Origin: Zoogloea oleivorans
Lineage (GTDB): Bacteria; Pseudomonadota; Gammaproteobacteria; Burkholderiales; Rhodocyclaceae
Direction: 5' to 3'
NCBI RefSeq assembly: GCF_008107625.1
Contig: NZ_SDKK01000014.1
Coordinates: 42,376 to 106,375 of the forward strand
DNA: 64,000 bases
Shown here one piece after another: positions 45,214 to 52,417 of the stretch. The notes below the pieces were generated by a model. That model worked only from the letters and a program-made list of their open reading frames with translations. It did no database searches and was not told where the DNA came from. A program made the position numbers and the translations under genes. Position 1 is the stretch's first letter; every line of letters starts with the position of its first letter.

Positions 45214-45909
45214 TTGGAAGATTATAAGTCAGGCATTTCCGGCCGCCTTCAAAACCTTGCCCTGCGCATAGCCCGTGCGGCTGAGGCCGTCGGGCGCGAG
45301 CCGGCCGGCGTGCGCCTGCTGGCGGTGAGCAAGACCTGGCCGGCCGACAGCGTGCGCGAAGCGGCCGCGGCCGGTCAGCGGGCCTTTGGCGAGAATTACG
45401 TGCAGGAAGGCGTGGCCAAGGTCGAGGCGCTGGCCGGGCTGGGGCTCGAATGGCACTTCATCGGCCCGCTGCAAAGCAACAAGACCCGCCTGGTGGCCAA
45501 CAGTTTTGCGTGGGTGCATTCCATCGACCGGCTGAAGATCGCCGAGCGCCTGTCCGAGCAGCGCGACGTGCATCTGCCGCCGCTCGACGTGTGCATCCAG
45601 GTCAATGTGAGTGGCGAGGCGAGCAAGAGCGGCGTGGCGCCGGATGATCTCCCCGAACTCGCCCGTGCCGTGGCGGCCCTGCCGCGCCTGCGCTTGCGCG
45701 GGCTGATGGCAATCCCCGAACCGACTTCCGACGTGGCCCTGCAACGGGCCCGTTTTGCGAGCCTGCGGCAGCTCCGCGAGCAACTCAACGCGGGCGGGCT
45801 GCAGCTCGACACGCTGTCCATGGGCATGTCCGACGACCTGGAGGCAGCGATTGCCGAGGGTTCGACGATGGTCCGGGTGGGCACGGCGATCTTCGGCGGT
45901 CGCGCTTGA
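45214..45909 (+). CDS. yggS: PLP-binding homeostasis protein YggS/PROSC
   Basis: The 231-residue single-domain TIM-barrel protein binds pyridoxal phosphate on K40 (VRLLAVSKTWPAD). It has FGENYVQEGVAKV, WHFIGPLQSNKTRLV and a C-terminal LSMGMSDDLEAAIAEGSTMVRVGTAIFG. It controls free PLP and amino-acid pools and is typically next to proC and pil genes. The start is TTG at 45214, with no strong ribosome site and no suitable ATG nearby, so a few residues at the N-terminus are uncertain. Confidence 0.9.
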   Translation: MEDYKSGISGRLQNLALRIARAAEAVGREPAGVRLLAVSKTWPADSVREAAAAGQRAFGENYVQEGVAKVEALAGLGLEWHFIGPLQSNKTRLVANSFAWVHSIDRLKIAERLSEQRDVHLPPLDVCIQVNVSGEASKSGVAPDDLPELARAVAALPRLRLRGLMAIPEPTSDVALQRARFASLRQLREQLNAGGLQLDTLSMGMSDDLEAAIAEGSTMVRVGTAIFGGRA

Positions 45910-45946
45910 GCATTCCTTATTGAATTCAACTGGTGGAAAGAAACCG

Positions 45947-46759
45947 ATGAAAATCACCTTCCTGGGTGGCGGCAACATGGCGGCGGCCCTGATCGGCGGC
46001 CTGGTCAAGCAGGGCTTCAAGGCGGCGGATGTGCAGGCTGTCGAGTTGTCGGCCGAAGGGCGCGCCAAGCTCGAAAGCCAGTTTGGCGTGCGGGCGGTCG
46101 AGTCGCTCGACGAGCAGGCGCTGGCCTGCGACGTGCTGGTGCTGGCGGTCAAGCCGCAACAGCTCAAGGCCGCGGTGGCGCCGATTGCCGGACGGCTGAC
46201 GACCCAGGTGGTGGTGAGCATTGCCGCCGGCCTGCGTCTGGTGGACATCGGCCGCTGGCTGGGGGATTACCACACGCTGGTGCGGGCCATGCCCAATACG
46301 CCGGCCCTGATCGGTGCCGGCATCACCGGGCTGTTTGCCGATGCGTCGGTGAGCGCCGCCGGGCGCGCCGCGGCCGAGCAGGTGTTGGCGGCGGTCGGGA
46401 GCACCGTGTGGGTGGCCGAGGAAGCCCAGATCGACGGCGTTACCGCCGTTTCGGGCAGCGGCCCGGCCTATGTTTTCCACTTCATCGAATGCCTGCAGGC
46501 GGCGGGTGAATCCCTGGGTTTCGACGAAGCCACGGCCCGCAAGCTGGCCATCGATACGGTGCTGGGTGCGGCAAAACTGGCTGCCGACAGCGACGAAGCA
46601 CCGGGCGTGCTGCGCGAGCGGGTCACGTCGAAGGGCGGCACTACCGCGGCCGCGTTGGCATCCTTTGCCGCCGACGGCTTTCCGGCCATCGTGACGCGTG
46701 CCGTGGCGGCTGCCGAAGCGCGCGGCCGCGAGCTCGGCGAGCAGCTCGGCCGCGACTGA
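45947..46759 (+). CDS. proC: Pyrroline-5-carboxylate reductase
   Basis: The 270-residue enzyme makes L-proline. The Rossmann motif FLGGGNMAAALIGGL is at the N-terminus, VRAMPNTPALIGAGITGL in the middle and the family signature DGVTAVSGSGPAYVFHFIE near residue 165. The ATG at 45947 follows GTGGAAAG. An upstream frame overlapping yggS has no merit. It sits in the common yggS-proC-yggT-yggU order. Confidence 0.94.
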   Translation: MKITFLGGGNMAAALIGGLVKQGFKAADVQAVELSAEGRAKLESQFGVRAVESLDEQALACDVLVLAVKPQQLKAAVAPIAGRLTTQVVVSIAAGLRLVDIGRWLGDYHTLVRAMPNTPALIGAGITGLFADASVSAAGRAAAEQVLAAVGSTVWVAEEAQIDGVTAVSGSGPAYVFHFIECLQAAGESLGFDEATARKLAIDTVLGAAKLAADSDEAPGVLRERVTSKGGTTAAALASFAADGFPAIVTRAVAAAEARGRELGEQLGRD

Positions 46760-46773
46760 CAACGGAGGCTCCC

Positions 46774-47346
46774 ATGCTCGGAAATCTTTTCCTGACCATC
46801 ATCGAAACCCTCGGCAGCCTGCTCTCCGGGGTGCTGCTGGCGCGCTTCGTGATGCAGTGGCAGCGGGTGTCCTTTCGCAATCCCATCGGCCAGTTCGTGC
46901 TGGCCACCACCGACTGGGTGGTGGTGCCTCTGCGCCGCTTTGTTCCTGGCATGTTCGGCCTGGACATGGCCAGCCTGCTGCCGGCGTGGATCGTCCAGAC
47001 CCTGGTGGTGTTCGTGGCCCTGTGGGTGCGCGGCATCGTCGGCATGGCCGACCCCCTCAGCCTGCTGGTGGTGATGTGGGGCGTCGGCCTGCTGGAAACC
47101 TTCAAGGCGGCGCTGTACCTGCTGATGGGGGTGGTGCTGATGTCGGCGGTGTTCTCGTGGGTCAATCCCCATGCGCCGCTGGCGGGGGTCATCAATGCGC
47201 TGGCCGAACCGTTCCTGCGCCCCTTCCGGCGCATCATCCCGGCCATCGGCGGGGTGGACCTGACACCCATCGCCCTGCTGCTGGTGCTGCAGGTGGCGCT
47301 CAGTGCGCTGGCCATGGGCAAGTACATGCTCATCGGGCTGGCCTGA
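46774..47346 (+). CDS. yggT: YggT-family membrane protein
   Basis: The 190-residue membrane protein is made of two YggT repeats, each a hydrophobic hairpin followed by a polar segment (FRNPIGQFVLATTDWVVVPLRR, broken here by V, and LAEPFLRPFRRIIPAIGGVDLTP). Four to five helices are expected. The family has been linked to osmotic shock and cell division but its molecular role is unproven. GGAGG lies before the ATG. It is co-transcribed with proC. Confidence 0.9.
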   Translation: MLGNLFLTIIETLGSLLSGVLLARFVMQWQRVSFRNPIGQFVLATTDWVVVPLRRFVPGMFGLDMASLLPAWIVQTLVVFVALWVRGIVGMADPLSLLVVMWGVGLLETFKAALYLLMGVVLMSAVFSWVNPHAPLAGVINALAEPFLRPFRRIIPAIGGVDLTPIALLLVLQVALSALAMGKYMLIGLA

Positions 47347-47347
47347 C

Positions 47348-47641
47348 ATGAGTTGGCTGAGCCGGGCCGCCGACGGCAGCGTGATTCTCACGCTGCACAT
47401 CCAGCCCGGGGCAAAGAAAACCGAAATCACCGGCCTGCACGGCGAGGCCCTGAAGATCCGCCTCGCCGCGCCGCCGGTGGACGGCAAGGCCAATGCCGCG
47501 CTGATCGCCTTTCTGGCCAAGGCCTGCGGCGTGTCGAAGTCGGCGGTGGAACTGGTCAGCGGCGACACCTGCCGGGCCAAGCGGGTGCGCGTGAGCGGGG
47601 CCGACGCGGCACGGGTCGCCGCGCTCTGCGGAGATTTATAG
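47348..47641 (+). CDS. yggU: DUF167/YggU family protein
   Basis: The 97-residue protein contains the DUF167 signature, with LTLHIQPGAKKTEITGL at the N-terminus and IRLAAPPVDGKANAALIAFLA in the middle. It is a small cytoplasmic protein of unknown function, conserved beside yggT. It starts one base after the yggT stop. A 21-bp-period repeat array begins nine bases after its own stop. Confidence 0.9.
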   Translation: MSWLSRAADGSVILTLHIQPGAKKTEITGLHGEALKIRLAAPPVDGKANAALIAFLAKACGVSKSAVELVSGDTCRAKRVRVSGADAARVAALCGDL

Positions 47642-47649
47642 CGTTTCGC

Positions 47650-47922
47650 ATTAGTTTGGCGCCCGCTGCCATGAAGCTGGCAGTCCCTGGCATTACTTTA
47701 TGCCAGCGCTGCATAAAGTAATGCGGCCACGGCTTTAATCAATGGGTCGTCGGCATCCGTTAATGAATTTTCCACATGGGTTTGGGTGGCGCCGGCATTT
47801 TGTTTAGTGGCGCGGCCATGCTGTTTAGTGACGCCGCCATGCGCTTATGTGGCCCGGGCATAAAGTGATGGCGCGATGGCATCAAGTTTTGCCGCGCGGG
47901 CATAAATGCGGGGTTTTTTGGC
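47650..47922. repeat. Degenerate tandem array, 13 units of exactly 21 bp
   Basis: Dividing this segment into 21-base units starting at 47650 gives thirteen units without any gap. Column 1 is A in 12 of 13, column 2 is T in all, column 11 is G in 11 and column 21 is C in all. Column 20 is mostly G. Each unit has an AT-rich left half (ATNAAGTT-like) and a GC-rich right half (GGCGCCGGC-like). Unit 8 (47797) and unit 9 (47818) are the most alike, sharing TGTTTAGTG. Neither strand stays open in the 7-codon frame (stops in units 4, 6 and 11 on plus; 10 and 3 on minus). It fills the gap between convergent genes. The function is unknown. Confidence 0.85.
47690..47724. repeat. Perfect 14-bp inverted repeat inside the 21-bp array
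   Basis: GCATTACTTTATGC and GCATAAAGTAATGC are exact reverse complements separated by 7 bases (47704-47710). They cover units 3 and 4 of the array. There is no T-run, so this is not a standard terminator. It could still form a strong stem-loop at the end of the yggU transcript. Confidence 0.75.
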
Positions 47923-47972
47923 CCCCGTCAGCGACGGAGGCCTGTTGCAGGGCGATCTGTCTGCGGGCCGGC

Positions 47973-48440
47973 TTACTCGGCGGCCTGCGTCTTGGCCTTC
48001 TTGCGGCCCGGGCGGAGCACCGCCATCGCGTCGCGCAGATCCTCCAGGCTCTCGCTCTTGCTGAAGAGCTTCATGAGCGAATAGCCCTCCAGCGCCGCGG
48101 TGAACACGTCGCTGCCCAATGCCATCTCGGTGTCGTCGCCCTTGGCCGCGAAGTCGCGGATGCGCCGCATGCGCGGCCGCAAGGTCTCGAAGGCGAGCAT
48201 GTCCCGCTGGACTTCGCCGAGATCGAAGTCGGGCGGCAGGATGCCCTGGTTTTGTTCCAGGACGGCCAGGGTCTGGCGGCAGAAATGCTCTGACATGCTC
48301 CCCATCTTGTTCAGCTTGCGCACCTGCTCGGCCGACAGCTGGACAAAGGATGCAAAAACTTCCTCGATAACCCCGATTGCGTCGTCGAGTTTGACGAGGG
48401 TAGCGGGAGAGAACTCGATGGATACCAGGTTCTGGTTCAT
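47973..48440 (-). CDS. Unrecognised 155-residue protein, tandem paralogue A
   Basis: This is a mostly helical, soluble protein with a conserved core shared with its neighbour at 48617: M-x-E-x-F-C-R-Q-T-L-x-V-L near residue 50, LPP near 69, a run FxxLRxRMxR near 85 and AAxxGYxLxK near 117. The C-terminus is basic (GRKKAKTQ). I do not recognise a named family. The helical, cysteine-poor make-up could suit a phasin-like or scaffold role, but this is only a shape argument. ATG 48440 is favoured by alignment with the paralogue. The 21-bp array lies 50 bases beyond its stop. Confidence 0.75.
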   Translation of the reverse strand: MNQNLVSIEFSPATLVKLDDAIGVIEEVFASFVQLSAEQVRKLNKMGSMSEHFCRQTLAVLEQNQGILPPDFDLGEVQRDMLAFETLRPRMRRIRDFAAKGDDTEMALGSDVFTAALEGYSLMKLFSKSESLEDLRDAMAVLRPGRKKAKTQAAE

Positions 48441-48616
48441 GGCATAGCTCCGAAGGCGTGATTGAAGGATTGCGCGGCGGCCGGCAAATCGATGGATGCC
48501 TCGCCGCCGCGCCGCCGTGAATATTACCTTAGGATAATGACATGGTTGTAATAAAGGCAGGGCGGGCGTCCGGAAATCGTCGAACTCCGCCTCGACGGCA
48601 CCGTGCAGGGGCGAAC

Positions 48617-49084
48617 TCATTCGCCCTGCGGCGGGGTACCGGAAGGGCGCCGAAAAGTCGCCTCGCGCAGGCCTTGCAGGCGTCTGACGCTTTCAGGCTC
48701 GCCGACGATCTTCAGCAGCACATAGCCCTTTATCGCCGCATCGACCAGCCCGTCGGCCAGTACCGCCACCGTGGCCTGGCCCTCGGTGGCGAGCTCCCCG
48801 AGGCGCAGCATCCGCAAACGCAGCGCGTCGAAAGTACGCAGCCCCCACTCGACCGTCTCCAGGCCATACACGGGCGGCAGCGCATCCCGGTTCTCGTCGA
48901 GGACCAGCAGCGTCTGGCGGCAGAACGCCTCGTGCATGGTCTGCATCTCGTACAACGGCCGCCCGGGGTCGTCGGCCGTCATGGGAGCGAAAGGCGCCAG
49001 CACCTCCTGGATCGTCGCCAGCGCCTGATCGAAGCGGGCGAGGGTGTCGGCGGAAATCTCGGTGGGGGACGAGGTGGCAGGCAT
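48617..49084 (-). CDS. Unrecognised 155-residue protein, tandem paralogue B
   Basis: This protein has the same length as paralogue A and aligns along its whole span (MHEAFCRQTLLVLDENRDALPP here, MSEHFCRQTLAVLEQNQGILPP there, each broken by substitutions). It was clearly produced by duplication. It is the upstream gene, 176 bases before paralogue A, with GGAGAC before its ATG. The C-terminus is Pro/Gly-rich rather than basic. The function is unknown. Confidence 0.75.
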   Translation of the reverse strand: MPATSSPTEISADTLARFDQALATIQEVLAPFAPMTADDPGRPLYEMQTMHEAFCRQTLLVLDENRDALPPVYGLETVEWGLRTFDALRLRMLRLGELATEGQATVAVLADGLVDAAIKGYVLLKIVGEPESVRRLQGLREATFRRPSGTPPQGE

Positions 49085-49508
49085 GGCGGGTCTCCGTGAG
49101 AGGGTGAGGGATGGCGATGGACGGCCGGGATGATGTGGACGGGATATTACATGAGGGTAGTTTTGGCGGGGCGGGATGTGGAGAGGGTTGTGATTCTGGC
49201 GCGCTGAAATACATGTTGTGATGTTGCGGTTTCAGGTGGGGGCGGAGATGGAGAAGGGGAGGTGCAGGGGGGAGGGGCTTGGGCTGGTTGGAGTGGCTTC
49301 TCGTTCAGTCAAACCCCTAGACATCAACGACTGTTTTCCGGTGCATTCTTGGCATTGCCAAGAGCTTGTGATCGCCGGCTAACCCATGTTGTCTGATTAA
49401 TTTTTGAACGGTCCATCTTTCATCCGAACAGCCTGCCCTTCGGGATAGTCTTGGACTATCCCGTGTGTTGCAGGACAATCGCAGAAACATCAATAAATCC
49501 CACTGCCC
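49085..49508. other. Intergenic region before the restriction-like island
   Basis: This 424-base gap lies between the divergent paralogue B and the helicase gene. It has a G-rich stretch (49150-49300), the palindrome CTTGGCATTGCCAAG at 49348-49362 and a stronger inverted repeat at 49441-49463. A short antisense frame across 49317-49430 reads as protein-like but has no recognisable start or family. The promoter of the island must lie here, but no convincing -35/-10 pair was found. It marks the left edge of the accessory region. Confidence 0.6.
49441..49463. repeat. Inverted repeat upstream of the helicase gene
   Basis: CGGGATAGTC and GACTATCCCG form perfect 10-bp arms around TTG, ending 46 bases before the GTG start. 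With no T-run it could be an operator or a 5'-leader stem-loop controlling the five-gene operon. Confidence 0.65.
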
Positions 49509-52382
49509 GTGATTTCCGCCTACCACACCAAATACTTTGCCTATGAGCTGACTCGTCGCTGCCCGCCGGATAGCGTTGAGAAGCTCGCTGGTGCGTTGAT
49601 CGATGCGCAAGTCGATCTCAATCCGCATCAAGTGGATGCAGCGCTGTTCGCGTTTAATTCGCCGCTATCCAAGGGAGCTTTGCTTGCCGATGAGGTGGGC
49701 CTCGGCAAGACCATCGAAGCAGGGCTGGTGCTCTCGCAGAAGTGGGCCGAGCGCAAGCGACGCATTCTGGTCATTACACCCTCCAACCTGCGCAAGCAGT
49801 GGTTTCAGGAGCTGGCCGAGAAGTTCTTCCTGCCCTGCCGCATCCTCGAAGCCAAGTCCTACAACGCGGCTATCAGACAGGGGATGTTCCGCCCCTTCGA
49901 AGTTCCTGAAATCGTTATTTGCTCCTACCAGTTCGCCAAGGGCAAGGCTAGCGACGTTCATGCAGTGCCGTGGGACCTGGTGGTGATCGACGAAGCGCAT
50001 CGACTGCGCAACGTCTACAAGCCGTCAAATGTCATCGCCAACACGCTCAAGCAGGCGTTGGCCGGCAAGCACAAGCTGCTGCTTACGGCGACGCCCTTGC
50101 AGAACTCCCTACTGGAATTGTTCGGCCTGGTGAGCTTCATCGACGAACACGCTTTCGGCGACCTGAAAAGTTTCCGCGAGCAATTCGCCAATCTGAATCA
50201 GGAACAGGTTTTCCAGACGCTCAAGGCACGGCTCAAGCCGGTATGCCATCGCACGCTGCGCCGGCAGGTCACGGCCTACATTCCTTACACCAAGCGCTTG
50301 CCTCTGGTGGAGGAGTTCACGCCGGAGGAAAGCGAGGACCGGCTCTACCAACTCGTTTCGGAATACCTGCAACGGGAAAATCTCCACGCCTTGCCCGCCG
50401 GCCAGCGGAGCCTGATGACACTTGTGCTGAGGAAGCTCCTGGCCTCATCCTCCTTTGCCATCGCTGGCGCGCTGACTTCGATTTCCAATCGCCTCAAAGT
50501 CAAGTTGAGCAAGCACGAACCTGCCGAGTCGCTGGAAGATGAGCTGGATCAGGACTATGAGGCCCTCGACGAAACGGCAGAGGAATGGACTGACGACGAA
50601 CCCGTCGAAGTTCTGACTGAAGACGACCGCCGGGCGCTTGAGCAGGAAATCGCCGACCTCGATGCCTTCGCCCAACTGGCCACCTCCATCCAACACAATG
50701 CCAAGGGCAAAGCGCTGCTCAAGGCGCTGGGCGTCGCCTTTGCCAAGGCAAAAGAACTCGGGGGCGCGGAAAAAGCCATCATCTTCACCGAATCGCGCCG
50801 CACCCAGAGTTATTTGTTGCGCCTGCTAGAGGATAGCCCTTTTGCCGACGGCATTGTCCTGTTCAACGGTTCGAATACCGACGATGGCTCCAAGCTGATC
50901 TATAGCCAGTGGCTCGAACGCCATCAGGGCAGCGACCGGGTCACTGGCTCGCGCAGCGCCGACATGCGCTCGGCGCTGGTCGACTACTTCCGCGAGCAGG
51001 GTCGAATCATGATCGCCACTGAGGCGGGTGCCGAAGGCATCAACCTCCAGTTCTGCTCGCTGGTGGTGAACTACGACCTGCCGTGGAATCCGCAGCGTAT
51101 CGAGCAACGCATCGGCCGCTGTCATCGCTACGGCCAGAAGCACGATGTGGTAGTCGTCAATTTCCTCAATCGCAAGAACGCCGCCGATCAGCGCGTCTTC
51201 GAGTTGCTGTCAGAAAAATTCCAGCTTTTCGAAGGCGTTTTCGGCGCCAGCGATGAAGTGCTCGGCGCCATCGAATCCGGCGTCGATTTCGAGAAACGCA
51301 TCGCCGCCATCTATCAGAACTGTCGCAAACCGGATGAGATCACTACCGCCTTCAACCAGCTCCAACTCGAACTGAGCCTGGAAATCAACGAGTCGATGAC
51401 GCGCACGCGCCAGAAACTGCTGGAAAACTTCGACGACGAAGTGCGTGAAAAGCTCAAGGTACGCGACGAAGCCTCACGGGCCTATCTCAATCGCTACGAA
51501 CGGCTGCTCATGCAGCTCACGCGGCATGAGCTGGATGGCCAGGCCGAATTTCTGGGGGATGCCGCGTTTCGCCTGGTAACCAATCCCTTCCCGCAGCAAG
51601 CCGCCGCAATTCCGCTGGGACTGTATGAACTGCCGCGCCGTTCCGGCGAGGCCCATCTCTACCGTCTCAACCATCCGCTGGCTGAAACCCTGGTAGCCAA
51701 TGCCAAGAGCCGCGAACTGCCGGCGGCCGAGATTCATTTCGACTACAGCCAGCATGATGGCAAGATCACGAGCCTTGAACCGATGATCGGCAAGGCCGGC
51801 TGGCTGATGCTTTCCACCTTCAGCGTCGAAGCGCTCGATCAGGCAGAAGACCACCTGATCTTTTCCGCTATCACCGACGACGGCCAGGTTTTGGATGAAG
51901 AAGTCGCCCAGCGCCTGCTGATGCTGCCGGTCACTTCGCCCCCTCTCCCTCAGGGAGAGGGCTGGGGTGAGGGGGGGGCTCAGGCAAGGCTCGAAACGCT
52001 GACCCAAGTTCGCCAGGCTGCCATCCAGCGCGACGTATCCGAGCGCAATGCCCGCTTCTTCGAGGCCGAGGCCGACAAGCTCGACGGCTGGGCCGACGAC
52101 CTCAAAGTGGGTCTGGAACGGGAAATTCGGGAGATCGACCGCCAAATCAAGGAAGCTCGCCGCGCCGCCACGACCGCCCTTACGCTGGAGGAAAAGCTGG
52201 CGGGGCAGAAGCAGATCAAGACGCTTGAAGCCCAGCGCAACCAGAAACGCCGGTCACTGTTCGAGGCGCAGGACGAGGTGGACAAGCAGCGCGAGGAATT
52301 GATTGGGCAGATAGAAGGCAAGCTAACGCAGCAAACATTCTTTAACCAGCTCTTTGTGATTCGCTGGTCAATTCGTCAATAG
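49509..52382 (+). CDS. SNF2-family (RapA/DrmD-like) helicase of a restriction-like operon
   Basis: This 957-residue superfamily 2 translocase has Walker A DEVGLGKT (residues 61-68), DEAH (161-164) and LTATPLQN (near 197). Motifs V/VI are in EGINLQF, DLPWNPQRIEQRIGRCHRYGQ near residue 515-540. A long acidic linker (340-380) and a C-terminal coiled coil (830-930) follow. Such ATPases move along duplex DNA in DISARM-like and other defence systems. The start is GTG without a clear ribosome site, so the exact N-terminus is uncertain. A repeat element is inserted in frame near residue 812. It is the first gene of the operon. Confidence 0.88.
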   Translation: MISAYHTKYFAYELTRRCPPDSVEKLAGALIDAQVDLNPHQVDAALFAFNSPLSKGALLADEVGLGKTIEAGLVLSQKWAERKRRILVITPSNLRKQWFQELAEKFFLPCRILEAKSYNAAIRQGMFRPFEVPEIVICSYQFAKGKASDVHAVPWDLVVIDEAHRLRNVYKPSNVIANTLKQALAGKHKLLLTATPLQNSLLELFGLVSFIDEHAFGDLKSFREQFANLNQEQVFQTLKARLKPVCHRTLRRQVTAYIPYTKRLPLVEEFTPEESEDRLYQLVSEYLQRENLHALPAGQRSLMTLVLRKLLASSSFAIAGALTSISNRLKVKLSKHEPAESLEDELDQDYEALDETAEEWTDDEPVEVLTEDDRRALEQEIADLDAFAQLATSIQHNAKGKALLKALGVAFAKAKELGGAEKAIIFTESRRTQSYLLRLLEDSPFADGIVLFNGSNTDDGSKLIYSQWLERHQGSDRVTGSRSADMRSALVDYFREQGRIMIATEAGAEGINLQFCSLVVNYDLPWNPQRIEQRIGRCHRYGQKHDVVVVNFLNRKNAADQRVFELLSEKFQLFEGVFGASDEVLGAIESGVDFEKRIAAIYQNCRKPDEITTAFNQLQLELSLEINESMTRTRQKLLENFDDEVREKLKVRDEASRAYLNRYERLLMQLTRHELDGQAEFLGDAAFRLVTNPFPQQAAAIPLGLYELPRRSGEAHLYRLNHPLAETLVANAKSRELPAAEIHFDYSQHDGKITSLEPMIGKAGWLMLSTFSVEALDQAEDHLIFSAITDDGQVLDEEVAQRLLMLPVTSPPLPQGEGWGEGGAQARLETLTQVRQAAIQRDVSERNARFFEAEADKLDGWADDLKVGLEREIREIDRQIKEARRAATTALTLEEKLAGQKQIKTLEAQRNQKRRSLFEAQDEVDKQREELIGQIEGKLTQQTFFNQLFVIRWSIRQ
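51939..51978. repeat. In-frame intergenic-type repeat inside the helicase gene
   Basis: CCCTCTCCCT and AGGGAGAGGG pair perfectly around one C, followed by a CTGGGGTGAGG tail. This is the form of a dispersed repeat common between genes in many proteobacteria. Here it is inside the coding sequence and adds PPLPQGEGWGEGG between the helicase body and the coiled coil without breaking the frame. Confidence 0.75.
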
Positions 52383-52417
52383 CAGTTGAACACCACAACA
52401 TATATGGACCGGACGCC

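Noticed and set aside
47690..47724. Rho-independent terminator of yggU
   Set aside because: The stem is perfect but AT-rich with no T-run on either side. It is better explained as part of the 21-bp array.
47650..47922. CRISPR array
   Set aside because: The repeats abut with no spacers, are too diverged for CRISPR, have no leader and no cas genes nearby.
49317..49631. A 104-codon antisense gene crossing the helicase start
   Set aside because: It overlaps the conserved helicase N-terminus, has no ribosome site, and only its last third looks protein-like.
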